Made by a program: the position numbers and the translations under genes. Positions 43,604 to 52,284 of a stretch of 64,000 nt of DNA are shown one piece after another. The stretch is taken from NCBI GenBank assembly GCA_050874665.1, contig JBNMLC010000001.1:62001-126000 (forward strand), written 5' to 3'. Under the pieces are notes generated by a model, which was not told the origin of the DNA, did not search any database, and saw only the letters and a list, made by a program, of their open reading frames with translations. How positions within the stretch are numbered: position 1 is the first letter of the stretch; every line of letters begins with the position of its first letter. This DNA is from RUG11237 sp050874665. Lineage in GTDB: Bacteria > Bacillota > Clostridia > Lachnospirales > Lachnospiraceae.

Positions 43604-45961
43604 ATGATGAAAGAAGAAACGAAACATAAACATACGAACTGCGAAGAAGATGATTGCTGTTGTCATGAAGAACATGAGCATGACCATGAACACCATCATG
43701 AGCACGAACATCATCATGAGCATGAAGATGATTGCTGCTGTCATGGGGAGCATGACCACGGGCACCATCACCATCATCATGAAGAGCAGGAAGAGGTTGT
43801 GCAATATTGTCCAAAATGTGGTAAGAAAATGGAAGATTGCGAATGTGATTTGGAAAATGGAAAATACAAAAAAGAAATTTTTATTTTAGAAAATCTTGGT
43901 TGTGCCAATTGTGCAGCAAAAATGGAAGCAAAGATTAATCAACTTCCAGGCGTTCATACAGCAACCATTACCTTTACGACCAAGCAACTGCGTGTAACGG
44001 GTGAAGATCCGAAACAACTGCTTCCAAAGTTTCAAGAAATATGTTCTTCTATTGAATCAGAGGTGCAGGTGAAGGTAAGAGAAAAGCAGAGCGTGAAAGA
44101 AAAACGCAAGGAAGAAGAACAACATGAAAAGAAAGAATTCATTTCAATCATAATTGGTGCAGTACTATTTATTTTTGGCGTACTAACCAAAGAAAATCTT
44201 GAGATAGCATCACTGGTTGCATTGGTAGCAAGTTATGTGGTGCTTGGGGGCGAAATCGTAATAACTGCAGTTAAAAACTTATTCAAAGGAAAAGTTTTTG
44301 ATGAAAATTTCTTAATGTCAATTGCTACACTTGGTGCTTTTGCAGTTCGGGATTATCCTGAAGCGGTAGGAGTTATGCTGTTTTATCGTATTGGAGAATT
44401 ATTTGAACACAAGGCAGTTGCCAGAAGCAGAAGTCAGATTATGGAAACCATTGATATGCGTGCGGAAAATGTGACATTAGTTACTAAAAACAGCACAAAA
44501 GTGATACCGGCGGAAGAAGCAAAAGTAGGAGATATCATTGTAATTAAGCCCGGAGAAAGAATTCCGTTAGATGGTGTAATTACGGAAGGAGAAACCAGAA
44601 TTGATACATCACCGGTTACAGGTGAACCGGTGCCGGTGAGTGCAAAGGTAAATGAACACGTAATTTCAGGCTGTATGAATTTATCTGGTGTAGTCAAGAT
44701 ACAGGTAGAAAAAGTGTTAGAAGAATCTATGGTATCCAGAATTATGGATTCAGTAGAAAATGCTGCCGCCAGCAAACCAAAGATTGATAGATTTATCACA
44801 AAGTTTTCAAGAATATATACTCCGTTTGTAGTAGCTGCCGCAATTGCTACAGCAATTATTCCATCACTATTTACCGGAGATTGGGGATATTGGATTTACA
44901 CAGCCTTGACATTTTTGGTAATTAGTTGCCCATGTGCGTTAGTTTTAAGCGTTCCATTAGCATTTTTCTCAGGAATCGGAGCAGGCTCGAAACAAGGAAT
45001 TTTGTTTAAAGGCGGAGTTTCTTTAGAGGCAATGAAAGATGTAAAAGCCATAATTATGGATAAGACCGGAACTATTACAGAGGGAAATTTTGTGGTGCAA
45101 AAATGCGTTCCGGTAGGAAAGAATACCGAAGAAGAACTGTTAAGTCTTGCCGCTGCATGTGAAGCTAATTCGACTCATCCGATTGCAGTCAGTATTGTAG
45201 GAGCAGCAAAAGAAAGAAAAGTTCCGCAAAAACAGGCAGAAAAGGTGACAGAGCTTTCCGGACATGGAATTTTAGCGGTAATAGATGGCAAACAGGTACT
45301 ATGCGGAAATAAAAAGCTGATGAAGGCACAAGGAGTAGACTGTTCCCGATATGAGAATACAGGAATTGGAACGGAAGTACTGTTAGCAATCAACGGGGTT
45401 TATGCCGGACATTTAGTCATATCGGATACCGTAAAGAAAGATGCGAAAGAAGCTATTCGACAGTTAAACAAACAAGGCTATGTGACTGTAATGCTTACAG
45501 GAGATGCGGAAGAAAATGCGAAGGCAGTTGCGAAAGAAACCGGAGTACAGCAAGTACATGCAAAGCTTTTACCAGAGGATAAAGTAAATAAACTGCAAGA
45601 AATCCGTCAGAAATTTGGAAATGTAATGTTTGTCGGAGACGGAATCAATGATGCACCGGTACTGGCAGGTGCAGATGTAGGTGCTGCGATGGGAAGTGGT
45701 GCCGATGCCGCAATAGAGGCAGCAGATGTTGTATTTATGACTTCTGACATGGAAGCAATTCCACAAGCTTTAAAAATTGCAAAAATCACAAAAAGAATTT
45801 CTATGGAAAATGTAATTTTTGCACTTGCTATCAAAGCACTTGTTATGATTTTGGGTCTGGCAGGAATTGCATCGATGTGGCTGGCTGTGTTTGCTGACAG
45901 CGGAGTTGCAATGCTCTGCGTAGTAAATTCCATTCGTATCCTTTATAGAAAGAAAAGATAA
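43604..45961 (+). CDS. zntA: heavy-metal P1B-type ATPase (Zn/Cd/Pb exporter)
   Basis: ATP-driven exporter of divalent metals. 785 residues from ATG 43604 (AGGAGG upstream). A His/Glu/Asp/Cys-rich head (about 1-75) holds many HxH runs and three CCC/CxC clusters. Then comes an HMA domain with CANCAAKM. The metal-selecting membrane motif is SCPCALV (CPC), catalytic Asp is in MDKTGTITEG, and STHPIAVSI (HP locus) and VGDGINDAPVLAGADVG follow. CPC, the His-rich head and the absence of a Cu-type motif fit Zn/Cd/Pb rather than Cu. Controlled by the adjacent ArsR-like operator. Confidence 0.93.
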   Translation: MMKEETKHKHTNCEEDDCCCHEEHEHDHEHHHEHEHHHEHEDDCCCHGEHDHGHHHHHHEEQEEVVQYCPKCGKKMEDCECDLENGKYKKEIFILENLGCANCAAKMEAKINQLPGVHTATITFTTKQLRVTGEDPKQLLPKFQEICSSIESEVQVKVREKQSVKEKRKEEEQHEKKEFISIIIGAVLFIFGVLTKENLEIASLVALVASYVVLGGEIVITAVKNLFKGKVFDENFLMSIATLGAFAVRDYPEAVGVMLFYRIGELFEHKAVARSRSQIMETIDMRAENVTLVTKNSTKVIPAEEAKVGDIIVIKPGERIPLDGVITEGETRIDTSPVTGEPVPVSAKVNEHVISGCMNLSGVVKIQVEKVLEESMVSRIMDSVENAAASKPKIDRFITKFSRIYTPFVVAAAIATAIIPSLFTGDWGYWIYTALTFLVISCPCALVLSVPLAFFSGIGAGSKQGILFKGGVSLEAMKDVKAIIMDKTGTITEGNFVVQKCVPVGKNTEEELLSLAAACEANSTHPIAVSIVGAAKERKVPQKQAEKVTELSGHGILAVIDGKQVLCGNKKLMKAQGVDCSRYENTGIGTEVLLAINGVYAGHLVISDTVKKDAKEAIRQLNKQGYVTVMLTGDAEENAKAVAKETGVQQVHAKLLPEDKVNKLQEIRQKFGNVMFVGDGINDAPVLAGADVGAAMGSGADAAIEAADVVFMTSDMEAIPQALKIAKITKRISMENVIFALAIKALVMILGLAGIASMWLAVFADSGVAMLCVVNSIRILYRKKR

Positions 45962-46026
45962 GGGGAAACAAAAGAAAAAATAATCATATAGTAACCATAA
46001 GACTGCAATTATATGGTGTATAATTC

Positions 46027-47634
46027 GTGGAAGATCAAAAGTTGGAAAATCTCTTAAATCTTGCATTAGATGCTACAGAAGCAGAGCGAGAGAAATCGTT
46101 AGAACTATCTGTTGGGTACGATGCACAAGAAAAAAAATGGGAAGTGATTGTAAAGTACACAGGTAGTCTTGATAAAGTGCGGGAACGCGGTATTGATGTA
46201 GTGGAATTATTAAATGGATATGCAGTGTTAACCCTCAACGAAAGCGACATAGACTGGTTAGCTAAAGTTGCAGAAATCGAATATATTGAAAAACCGAAGC
46301 GGCTCTTTTTTGCCATACAACAGGCAAGAGCCGCTTCTTGCATTGAACAGGTACAATATGGGAGATTTGATTTAAGCGGAAAAAATTGTATTGTATGCAT
46401 TATTGACTCTGGAATTGACTATGAGCACGCGGATTTTCGGAATGAAGATGGGAGTACAAGAATTTTAAATTTATGGGACCAGACAGTAAGCGGTAATCCG
46501 CCACAAGGTTACATTATAGGTACGGAATATAGCCGGGAAGAGATTGATGCAGCGTTACAGTCAGGAAATAATGCAGCGCGTATCGTACGGAGCAGGGATT
46601 TAAGCGGACATGGAACAGCAGTGGCGGGGATTGCTGCGGGAAATGGAAGAGCGAGTAACGGAAGATATAGAGGGGTGGCACCAGAGAGTGACTTAATTGT
46701 GGTAAAGCTTGGAAATCCAAGAGAAGAATCTTTTCCCAGAACAACAGAATTAATACAGGCCTTAGATTATAGCATTCGTAAATCTCTGGAATGGAAGAAG
46801 CCGATTGCGATTAATTTAAGCTTTGGAAACACTTATGGTTCTCATGATGGGATATCTTTGATAGAAACCTATATTGATGGAATTGCCAACATAGGCCGCA
46901 ATTGTATCTGCATCGGTACAGGAAATGAAGGGACTTCCGGAGGACATACAGGGGGAGTACTAGAAAACGGCAGAGAAACAATTGTGGAGCTTTCCGTGGC
47001 TCCGTACGAAACCGCTTTCAGCGTTCAAATCTGGAAATCATATGTGGATTTAGTAAATATTAGTATAGAAAGTCCAGAGGGAACAAGGATTGGCCCTATT
47101 CAAAAGGTACTGGGGGCACAAAGATTTTCTATTGAGGACACAGAGATTTTATTATATTATGGAGAACCTGCACCTTATAGCACCAATCAGGAAATTTATA
47201 TAGATTTTCTTCCGAAGGATTCCTATGTTACCTCGGGAATCTGGAGGATTATTCTGACACCGGAAGCGATAGTAAGTGGAAGCTATAATATGTGGCTTCC
47301 AAGTGAAGGCGCACTAAATCGGGGTACCAGATTCCTGTTACCGACCCCCGAGTTATCTTTAACGATACCGTCTACCGCCAGAAGAGCAATTGCAGTAGGA
47401 GCCTATAATTCTTATTTAAACAGTTATGCAGAATTTTCGGGACGAGGCTATGTATATGGGAATATCAATATGAAACCAAATCTGGTAGCACCGGGAGTAA
47501 ATATTACATGTCCCTCACCGGGTGGCGGTTATGTGGTAAGAACAGGCACTTCTATGGCAACCCCGTTTGTGACAGGGAGTAGTGCACTTATGATGGAATG
47601 GGGGGAGGGAGTTATAATAAGGTCACATTGGTAA
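46027..47634 (+). pseudogene. Csp-like subtilase, 5' part of a gene split by an element
   Basis: S8 serine protease with an N-terminal prodomain (about 1-105) and all three catalytic residues: Asp in VCIIDSGIDYEHADF (about 125), His in DLSGHGTAVAGIAAG (about 193) and Ser in RTGTSMATPFVTG (about 511). It resembles the clostridial Csp-type subtilases, some of which act in spore germination. After LMMEWG the frame leaves the family and stops at 47634. The missing end (AEKVKAYLERGARPLPG...VGWGALCL) is found 6.3 kb away at 53888-54038. As it stands the product lacks the last ~50 residues. The start (GTG 46027) has no clear ribosome binding site, and a TATAAT lies only 8 bases upstream. Confidence 0.85.
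47605..47609. other. left attachment site (attL) of the element
   Basis: GAGGG, in codon phase with the subtilase (GAG is codon 527). The same GAGGG occurs in the same phase at 53883-53887. Just inside the element, GTCACAT at 47622-47628 is the reverse complement of ATGTGAC at 53872-53878 near the other end. The exact crossover bases are inferred, not shown. Confidence 0.65.
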
Positions 47635-47698
47635 AATGAGAAATAATAATCATTTACCAGTATTGCTTTTAGTTAAAATATATGATACAGTTCATATG

Positions 47699-47714
47699 GT
47701 TAGTTGATACTAAC
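47699..47714. other. inverted repeat at the element's left end
   Basis: GTTAGT pairs with ACTAAC around TGAT, in the stretch between the left junction and eno. It may be a recombinase-binding arm or a leader hairpin. Confidence 0.35.
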
Positions 47715-47768
47715 TGTGAATAAATCATGTAAAACCCTTTCATGTCGTAATTGCTGAGTATGACAATA

Positions 47769-47804
47769 GATATCTTGCAGGAAGGACACAGCCTGCAGGA
47801 TATC
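47769..47804 (+). promoter_or_regulatory. long hairpin in the eno leader
   Basis: GATATCTTGCAGG (47769-47781) pairs with CCTGCAGGATATC (47792-47804) over 13 positions, one a G-U pair, around a 10-base loop. No T-run follows, so it is not a standard terminator. It lies 20-40 bases before the eno ribosome binding site and could be a 5'-stabilising stem, an RNA-processing site or a protein-binding site. Confidence 0.6.
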
Positions 47805-47842
47805 TTACTAGGGATAGCATATCGAAAAGGAGATATAGGCAG

Positions 47843-49141
47843 ATGAATTATTTAGAGATTGAAAAAGTAATCGGAAGAGAAATTTTAGATTCAAGAGGAA
47901 ATCCGACAGTTGAGGCAGAAGTGACATTAGTAGATGGTACTGTGGCAAGAGGTACAGCACCTAGCGGGGCTTCCACAGGTGAATTTGAAGCGTTAGAGTT
48001 AAGAGATGGAGATAAAAAAAGATATCTTGGAAAAGGTGTTTCGAAAGCAGTTGAAAATATCAATACAGTGATTGCCGATGCAATCCTCGGTATGGATGCA
48101 AGCGATATTTATGCAGTGGATAAAGCTATGATTACTGCTGATGGAACGAAGGATAAATCAAAGCTTGGTGCAAATGCAATCTTGGCAGTTTCTATTGCAT
48201 GTGCAAGAGCAGCAGCACAGGCTTTAAATATTCCGTTATATCGTTTCCTGGGTGGAATTTCAGGAAACAGACTTCCTGTTCCAATGATGAATATTTTAAA
48301 TGGTGGTGCTCATGCAGCGAATACGGTAGATGTACAGGAATTTATGATTATGCCGGTTGGAGCTGAAAGCTTTAAGGAAGCACTTCGTTGGTGTGCAGAA
48401 GTATTCCATGCGTTAGCAGCATTGTTAAAATCAAAAGGACTTGCAACATCGGTAGGTGACGAAGGTGGTTTCGCTCCAGACCTTGCAAGCGATGAAGAAG
48501 CTATTATGTACATTTTAGAAGCAATCAAAAATGCCGGATATGAACCGGGAAAAGATTTTATGATTGCAATGGATGCTGCATCTAGCGAATGGAAAGGTTC
48601 TGCGAAGGGTGAATATGTACTTCCGAAAGCAGGTACAAAATTCACTTCAGAAGGTCTGATTGAGCATTGGAAACAGCTTGTGGAAAAATATCCAATTATT
48701 TCAATCGAAGATGCCTTAGATGAAGAGGACTGGGAAGGCTGGCAGAAGCTTACTCAGGAACTTGGAGATAAGGTTCAGCTTGTAGGTGATGATTTGTTTG
48801 TTACAAATACAGAACGTTTGAGCAAAGGAATCGAAATGAATTGTGGTAACTGTATTCTTATTAAATTGAATCAGATTGGTTCCGTTTCCGAAACCTTAGA
48901 AGCAATTAAGATGGCACATAAGGCAGGATACACAGCAGTATCATCTCACCGTTCCGGAGAAACAGAAGATACTACAATCGCAGATTTGGCAGTTGCATTG
49001 AATACATGTCAGATTAAGACGGGAGCACCTAGCCGTTCAGAACGTGTAGCGAAATATAATCAGTTACTTCGCATCGAAGAAGAACTTGGAGAAAGCGCAG
49101 TATATCCTGGAATGGCTGCATTCAATGTAAAAAGCAGATAA
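47843..49141 (+). CDS. eno: enolase
   Basis: Converts 2-phosphoglycerate to phosphoenolpyruvate in glycolysis. The 432-residue sequence is full length and intact: SRGNPTVEAEV, the GASTGEFEALELRDGD loop (active-site Ser/Gly/Glu), GDEGGFAPDL, the metal ligands in MAMDAASSEW-, SIEDALDEEDW- and LVGDDLFVTN-like stretches, the Lys in LIKLNQIGSVSET, and SHRSGETEDTTIADLAVA. AAGGAGA precedes ATG 47843. Its position is odd: it lies between the two halves of a disrupted subtilase gene, inside the same inserted DNA as three recombinases. Whether it is the cell's only enolase cannot be seen here. Confidence 0.97.
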   Translation: MNYLEIEKVIGREILDSRGNPTVEAEVTLVDGTVARGTAPSGASTGEFEALELRDGDKKRYLGKGVSKAVENINTVIADAILGMDASDIYAVDKAMITADGTKDKSKLGANAILAVSIACARAAAQALNIPLYRFLGGISGNRLPVPMMNILNGGAHAANTVDVQEFMIMPVGAESFKEALRWCAEVFHALAALLKSKGLATSVGDEGGFAPDLASDEEAIMYILEAIKNAGYEPGKDFMIAMDAASSEWKGSAKGEYVLPKAGTKFTSEGLIEHWKQLVEKYPIISIEDALDEEDWEGWQKLTQELGDKVQLVGDDLFVTNTERLSKGIEMNCGNCILIKLNQIGSVSETLEAIKMAHKAGYTAVSSHRSGETEDTTIADLAVALNTCQIKTGAPSRSERVAKYNQLLRIEEELGESAVYPGMAAFNVKSR

Positions 49142-49187
49142 GAAAAATAGTAAAAATAACAAATAGTAAAAAATAGTAAAGAACAGC

Positions 49188-49216
49188 AAAAAGCCGGCAT
49201 AATGTCCGGCTTTTTT
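49188..49216 (+). terminator. terminator after eno
   Basis: AAAAAGCCGG pairs with CCGGCTTTTTT. It separates eno from the recombinase genes. Confidence 0.9.
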
Positions 49217-49288
49217 GTGTTATAAAGCATAGGACAATCAGTTGTTGGAATAAGATAAAAAGAATTTATGAAAAGGAAGTTCTATGCA

Positions 49289-49516
49289 ATGGAAGATGAA
49301 AAAAAAATATGGGATATAGAGCAGATAGAAAGAGAGAAAGCAGAAAAAGAAAAATTGCAGAACACGCTTAAAGGTATTACAGAAGATGAATTTACCCATA
49401 TAAATGAGGGGTATCTGGTAAGAGTACATTTTGCACAAGAGGATTATTCTGCAACAGATGCACTGAAACATTACCTGCAACATGTAATGCAGGCAAAGTA
49501 TGAAAATGATATATAA
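49289..49516 (+). CDS. small protein preceding the recombinases (TnpW-like?)
   Basis: A 75-residue charged protein from ATG 49289 (AAAAGGAAG upstream; ATG 49268 adds seven residues). The N-terminal half is an acidic/basic helix; the C-terminal half, with YLVRVHF and ALKHYLQHVM, loosely resembles TnpW-type small proteins found beside transposon recombinases. It may help the recombinases choose direction or bind DNA, but this is inference. It lies 54 bases before the first recombinase. Confidence 0.6.
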   Translation: MEDEKKIWDIEQIEREKAEKEKLQNTLKGITEDEFTHINEGYLVRVHFAQEDYSATDALKHYLQHVMQAKYENDI

Positions 49517-49570
49517 CATTATATAACATATATATGAATGATAACATTATGGAAATAAGGAGATAGAAAG

Positions 49571-51214
49571 GTGAGCAAAACAAAGAGTTATATGGCTGCC
49601 CTTTATCTGCGGCTTTCTAGAGATGATGCGGACATTGATGGAAGAAATAAAACAGAAAGTAATAGTATAAGTAGCCAACGTGAACTATTAAAAGGGTATG
49701 TAAAGAGTCGGGAAGATATAAAAATTTATGATGTTTATATTGATGACGGTTATTCAGGAGCGGATTTTCATCGACCGGAATTTGCAAGAATGATGGAAGA
49801 TATTTGCACCCAAAAAGTGAATTGCGTCATTGTAAAAGACTTGTCAAGATTTGGACGTGACTATATTGAAGCCGGGCGATTTATTCAGAAAATCTTCCCG
49901 GCTTTTCAAGTACGTTTTATTGCAATTACAGATGGGTATGACAGCATAGCAGCAGACAAAACAGAGCAGTCTTTTGTTTTACCGATAAAAAACTTTGTAA
50001 ATGACAGTTATTGTAGAGATATTAGCGTGAAAGTAAAGGCGCAGCAGAAAGTAAAACGTCTAGAAGGCAAGTGCATATCGGCATTTACAGTATACGGATA
50101 TTTAAAAAATCCAAAGAATAAGAATCAACTGATGGTAGACGATTATGCAGCAGATGTTGTAAAACAGATATTTTCTTGGAAAATAGAAGGAATGAGTTTT
50201 GGTGCGATTGCAAACAAGCTTAACAATTTTGGGATTTTATCGCCTATGGAATATAAAAAATTTTTAGGAATGAAGTTTGCCACAGGATTTGCAGGTACCA
50301 AAACAGCAGGCTGGAGCGCAGTTTCCGTAAAACGTATTTTGACCAACAGAGTATATATTGGCTATATGGAGCAGGGAAAACAGGAAAAAATAAGCTATAA
50401 GATAAACAAAAGAATTGTAAAACCGGAAGAAGAATGGATTCGGATTAAGGATATGCATGAGCCTGTTATTTCGAAAGCAGACTTTTATTTGGTTCAAAAT
50501 TTGCTGCAGTTTGATGGGAGGGTGTCTGACGGCACAGAAACAGCGCATTTTTTCAGTGGTATTCTTATTTGTGGAGACTGCCGGGCACCCATGATGAAAC
50601 GTGTCAATACATATAAAGGAAAGAAAACAGTATTTTATATTTGCCAGACGAAACATAAGTCGCAGGAATGCAGCCGTCATAGTGTGCGTGAAGATATATT
50701 AAAGAATATTTTGTTAAAGGAAATAAAATTGTGGCTTGGGTTTCTGGCGTCAGATGCAAACCTTGCAGATGTATGGAATCAAATACATACAAATACAGAA
50801 AGAATAGAGAAATATTACGAACATATTTCCGGCTTAAAAAAAGAATATAATAAGTATTGTGAGCTAAAAAAAGTAGTGTTGTCTGATTGGAAAGAGGGAC
50901 TCATAGAGGAAGAAGAACAAAAAGAGCTTTATTGCTGGTATACAAAAAAGTGTAAAGAGTATGAACTTGCAATAAACAAGCAGGAAAAGCTTGTAAAAAC
51001 GATAGAAAAAAGTGCAGCGAGGATAGAGAAAAAGCTGGCTGGATATAAGGAAACAAAGGGGTTAGAGGAGCTTAGCAGAGAATTGCTTGTTAGAATGGTT
51101 GATAAAATTTATGTATACGAAGACAAAAAACTTGATATTTTTTTTCGATTTTCAAAGGTAGTGGAAAAATCCAATATCATGGCTGATATAGTGAAAAAGG
51201 AAAATTTGAAATAG
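49571..51214 (+). CDS. large serine recombinase 1
   Basis: Site-specific recombinase of the large-serine family, 547 residues. Resolvase catalytic domain about 5-150 with nucleophile Ser in YLRLSRDD (about 16) and KDLSRFGRDY; recombinase domain about 165-280; zinc ribbon starting CGDCRAPMMKR with later Cys residues (CQTKH, ECSR); then a coiled coil (about 400-500) that in relatives controls integration against excision. GTG start, AAGGAGA upstream. First of three such genes in a row. Confidence 0.93.
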   Translation: MSKTKSYMAALYLRLSRDDADIDGRNKTESNSISSQRELLKGYVKSREDIKIYDVYIDDGYSGADFHRPEFARMMEDICTQKVNCVIVKDLSRFGRDYIEAGRFIQKIFPAFQVRFIAITDGYDSIAADKTEQSFVLPIKNFVNDSYCRDISVKVKAQQKVKRLEGKCISAFTVYGYLKNPKNKNQLMVDDYAADVVKQIFSWKIEGMSFGAIANKLNNFGILSPMEYKKFLGMKFATGFAGTKTAGWSAVSVKRILTNRVYIGYMEQGKQEKISYKINKRIVKPEEEWIRIKDMHEPVISKADFYLVQNLLQFDGRVSDGTETAHFFSGILICGDCRAPMMKRVNTYKGKKTVFYICQTKHKSQECSRHSVREDILKNILLKEIKLWLGFLASDANLADVWNQIHTNTERIEKYYEHISGLKKEYNKYCELKKVVLSDWKEGLIEEEEQKELYCWYTKKCKEYELAINKQEKLVKTIEKSAARIEKKLAGYKETKGLEELSRELLVRMVDKIYVYEDKKLDIFFRFSKVVEKSNIMADIVKKENLK

Positions 51215-51225
51215 GGGATAGATTA

Positions 51226-52284
51226 GTGGCAAGAACAGCAAAACGATATCAGAATGCTTGTGGGAAAGAAAAGGCGAATGAAACGACAAGATTTTTTGTG
51301 GGAATTTACAGTCGGGTATCTGTGGTACATAATGATGATAAGTCGGAAACAATCGAAAATCAGATTGACATAGTCACCCAATTTGTTCAGCGTTTGAATA
51401 CAACAGCAGATAAAGAAGAGTTTATCATACAAGGTATCTATATAGACAGAGGGATTTCCGGTACGTCTTTTAAGCGGGAAGGTTTTCAACGATTGCTGCA
51501 GGATGTAAGGGAACGAAAAATAAATTGCATTATGGTAAAGGATTTGTCGCGTCTGGGTAGGGATTATCTCGAAACGGGGAATTTGATTGAAAAAATTTTT
51601 CCTTTTTTAGAGTGTAGATTTATTGCAGTTACGGATCAGTTTGATTCTATGGCAGTGAATGTCAATGAAAGTAAATTTACAATGAATATAAAAAATCTTA
51701 TCAATGATATGTATGCAAAAGATATTTCGAAAAGAGTGGTCATGGCAAGAAAAATGTCTGCCCAAAAAGGCTCTTACGTTGGAAGCTTTGCTCCGTATGG
51801 ATATTATGTGGTTAACATGGAGGGGATTCGGAAGCTGAAGATAAATGAGGAATGTGCCCAAATTGTGCGGTGGATATATCTTTTGTATGCACAGGGGGCA
51901 GCTTTTTGGGAGATTATCGATTATTTGTACTCAAAAAAAGTACATACCATAAATGATTATAAAAAATACGGGCATGTATATTGTAACGAAAACGAGAGTC
52001 TTCAACAATGGAATGCAAGTACAATTTTTTCCATATTGCACAATACAAACTATTTAGGAAATTTACAACAATGCGGCTTAAAAGCAAGGCAGCACCAAGA
52101 CGAAAAGGAAGAGATTATAGTTAACGGTACACATCAGGCGATTATCAGTAGCGAACTGGCAGAAAAAGTACAAAGAAGATGGAAAGATAACAAGGCAGGG
52201 AGGAGAAAGCAGCATAAGGGCAGTAATACAGAAGATGATGCAAAAGAGGTCATATATAAATCTTCAAATGGGGGAGAAATATGA
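51226..52284 (+). CDS. large serine recombinase 2, lacking the C-terminal zinc ribbon and coiled coil
   Basis: 352 residues. The catalytic domain is intact (nucleophile Ser in GIYSRVSVV, about 30; KDLSRLGRDYLE) and the recombinase domain is present (about 180-310), but the protein ends in a basic Lys/Arg/Gln-rich tail and lacks the zinc ribbon and coiled coil seen in its neighbours. Its stop overlaps the ATG of recombinase 3 (ATGA), so the short form is built into the operon rather than a random truncation. It may act only as a partner in a hetero-multimer. Confidence 0.9.
   Translation: MARTAKRYQNACGKEKANETTRFFVGIYSRVSVVHNDDKSETIENQIDIVTQFVQRLNTTADKEEFIIQGIYIDRGISGTSFKREGFQRLLQDVRERKINCIMVKDLSRLGRDYLETGNLIEKIFPFLECRFIAVTDQFDSMAVNVNESKFTMNIKNLINDMYAKDISKRVVMARKMSAQKGSYVGSFAPYGYYVVNMEGIRKLKINEECAQIVRWIYLLYAQGAAFWEIIDYLYSKKVHTINDYKKYGHVYCNENESLQQWNASTIFSILHNTNYLGNLQQCGLKARQHQDEKEEIIVNGTHQAIISSELAEKVQRRWKDNKAGRRKQHKGSNTEDDAKEVIYKSSNGGEI

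Noticed and set aside
43589..43889. Met- and His-rich frames on both strands at the start of the metal ATPase
   Set aside because: They are reflections of the repetitive His/Glu codons of the true gene.
47634..47634. Subtilase end as a sequencing frameshift in the G-run at 47599-47609
   Set aside because: No frame after the G-run restores the family's end, while that end is present intact at 53888-54038.
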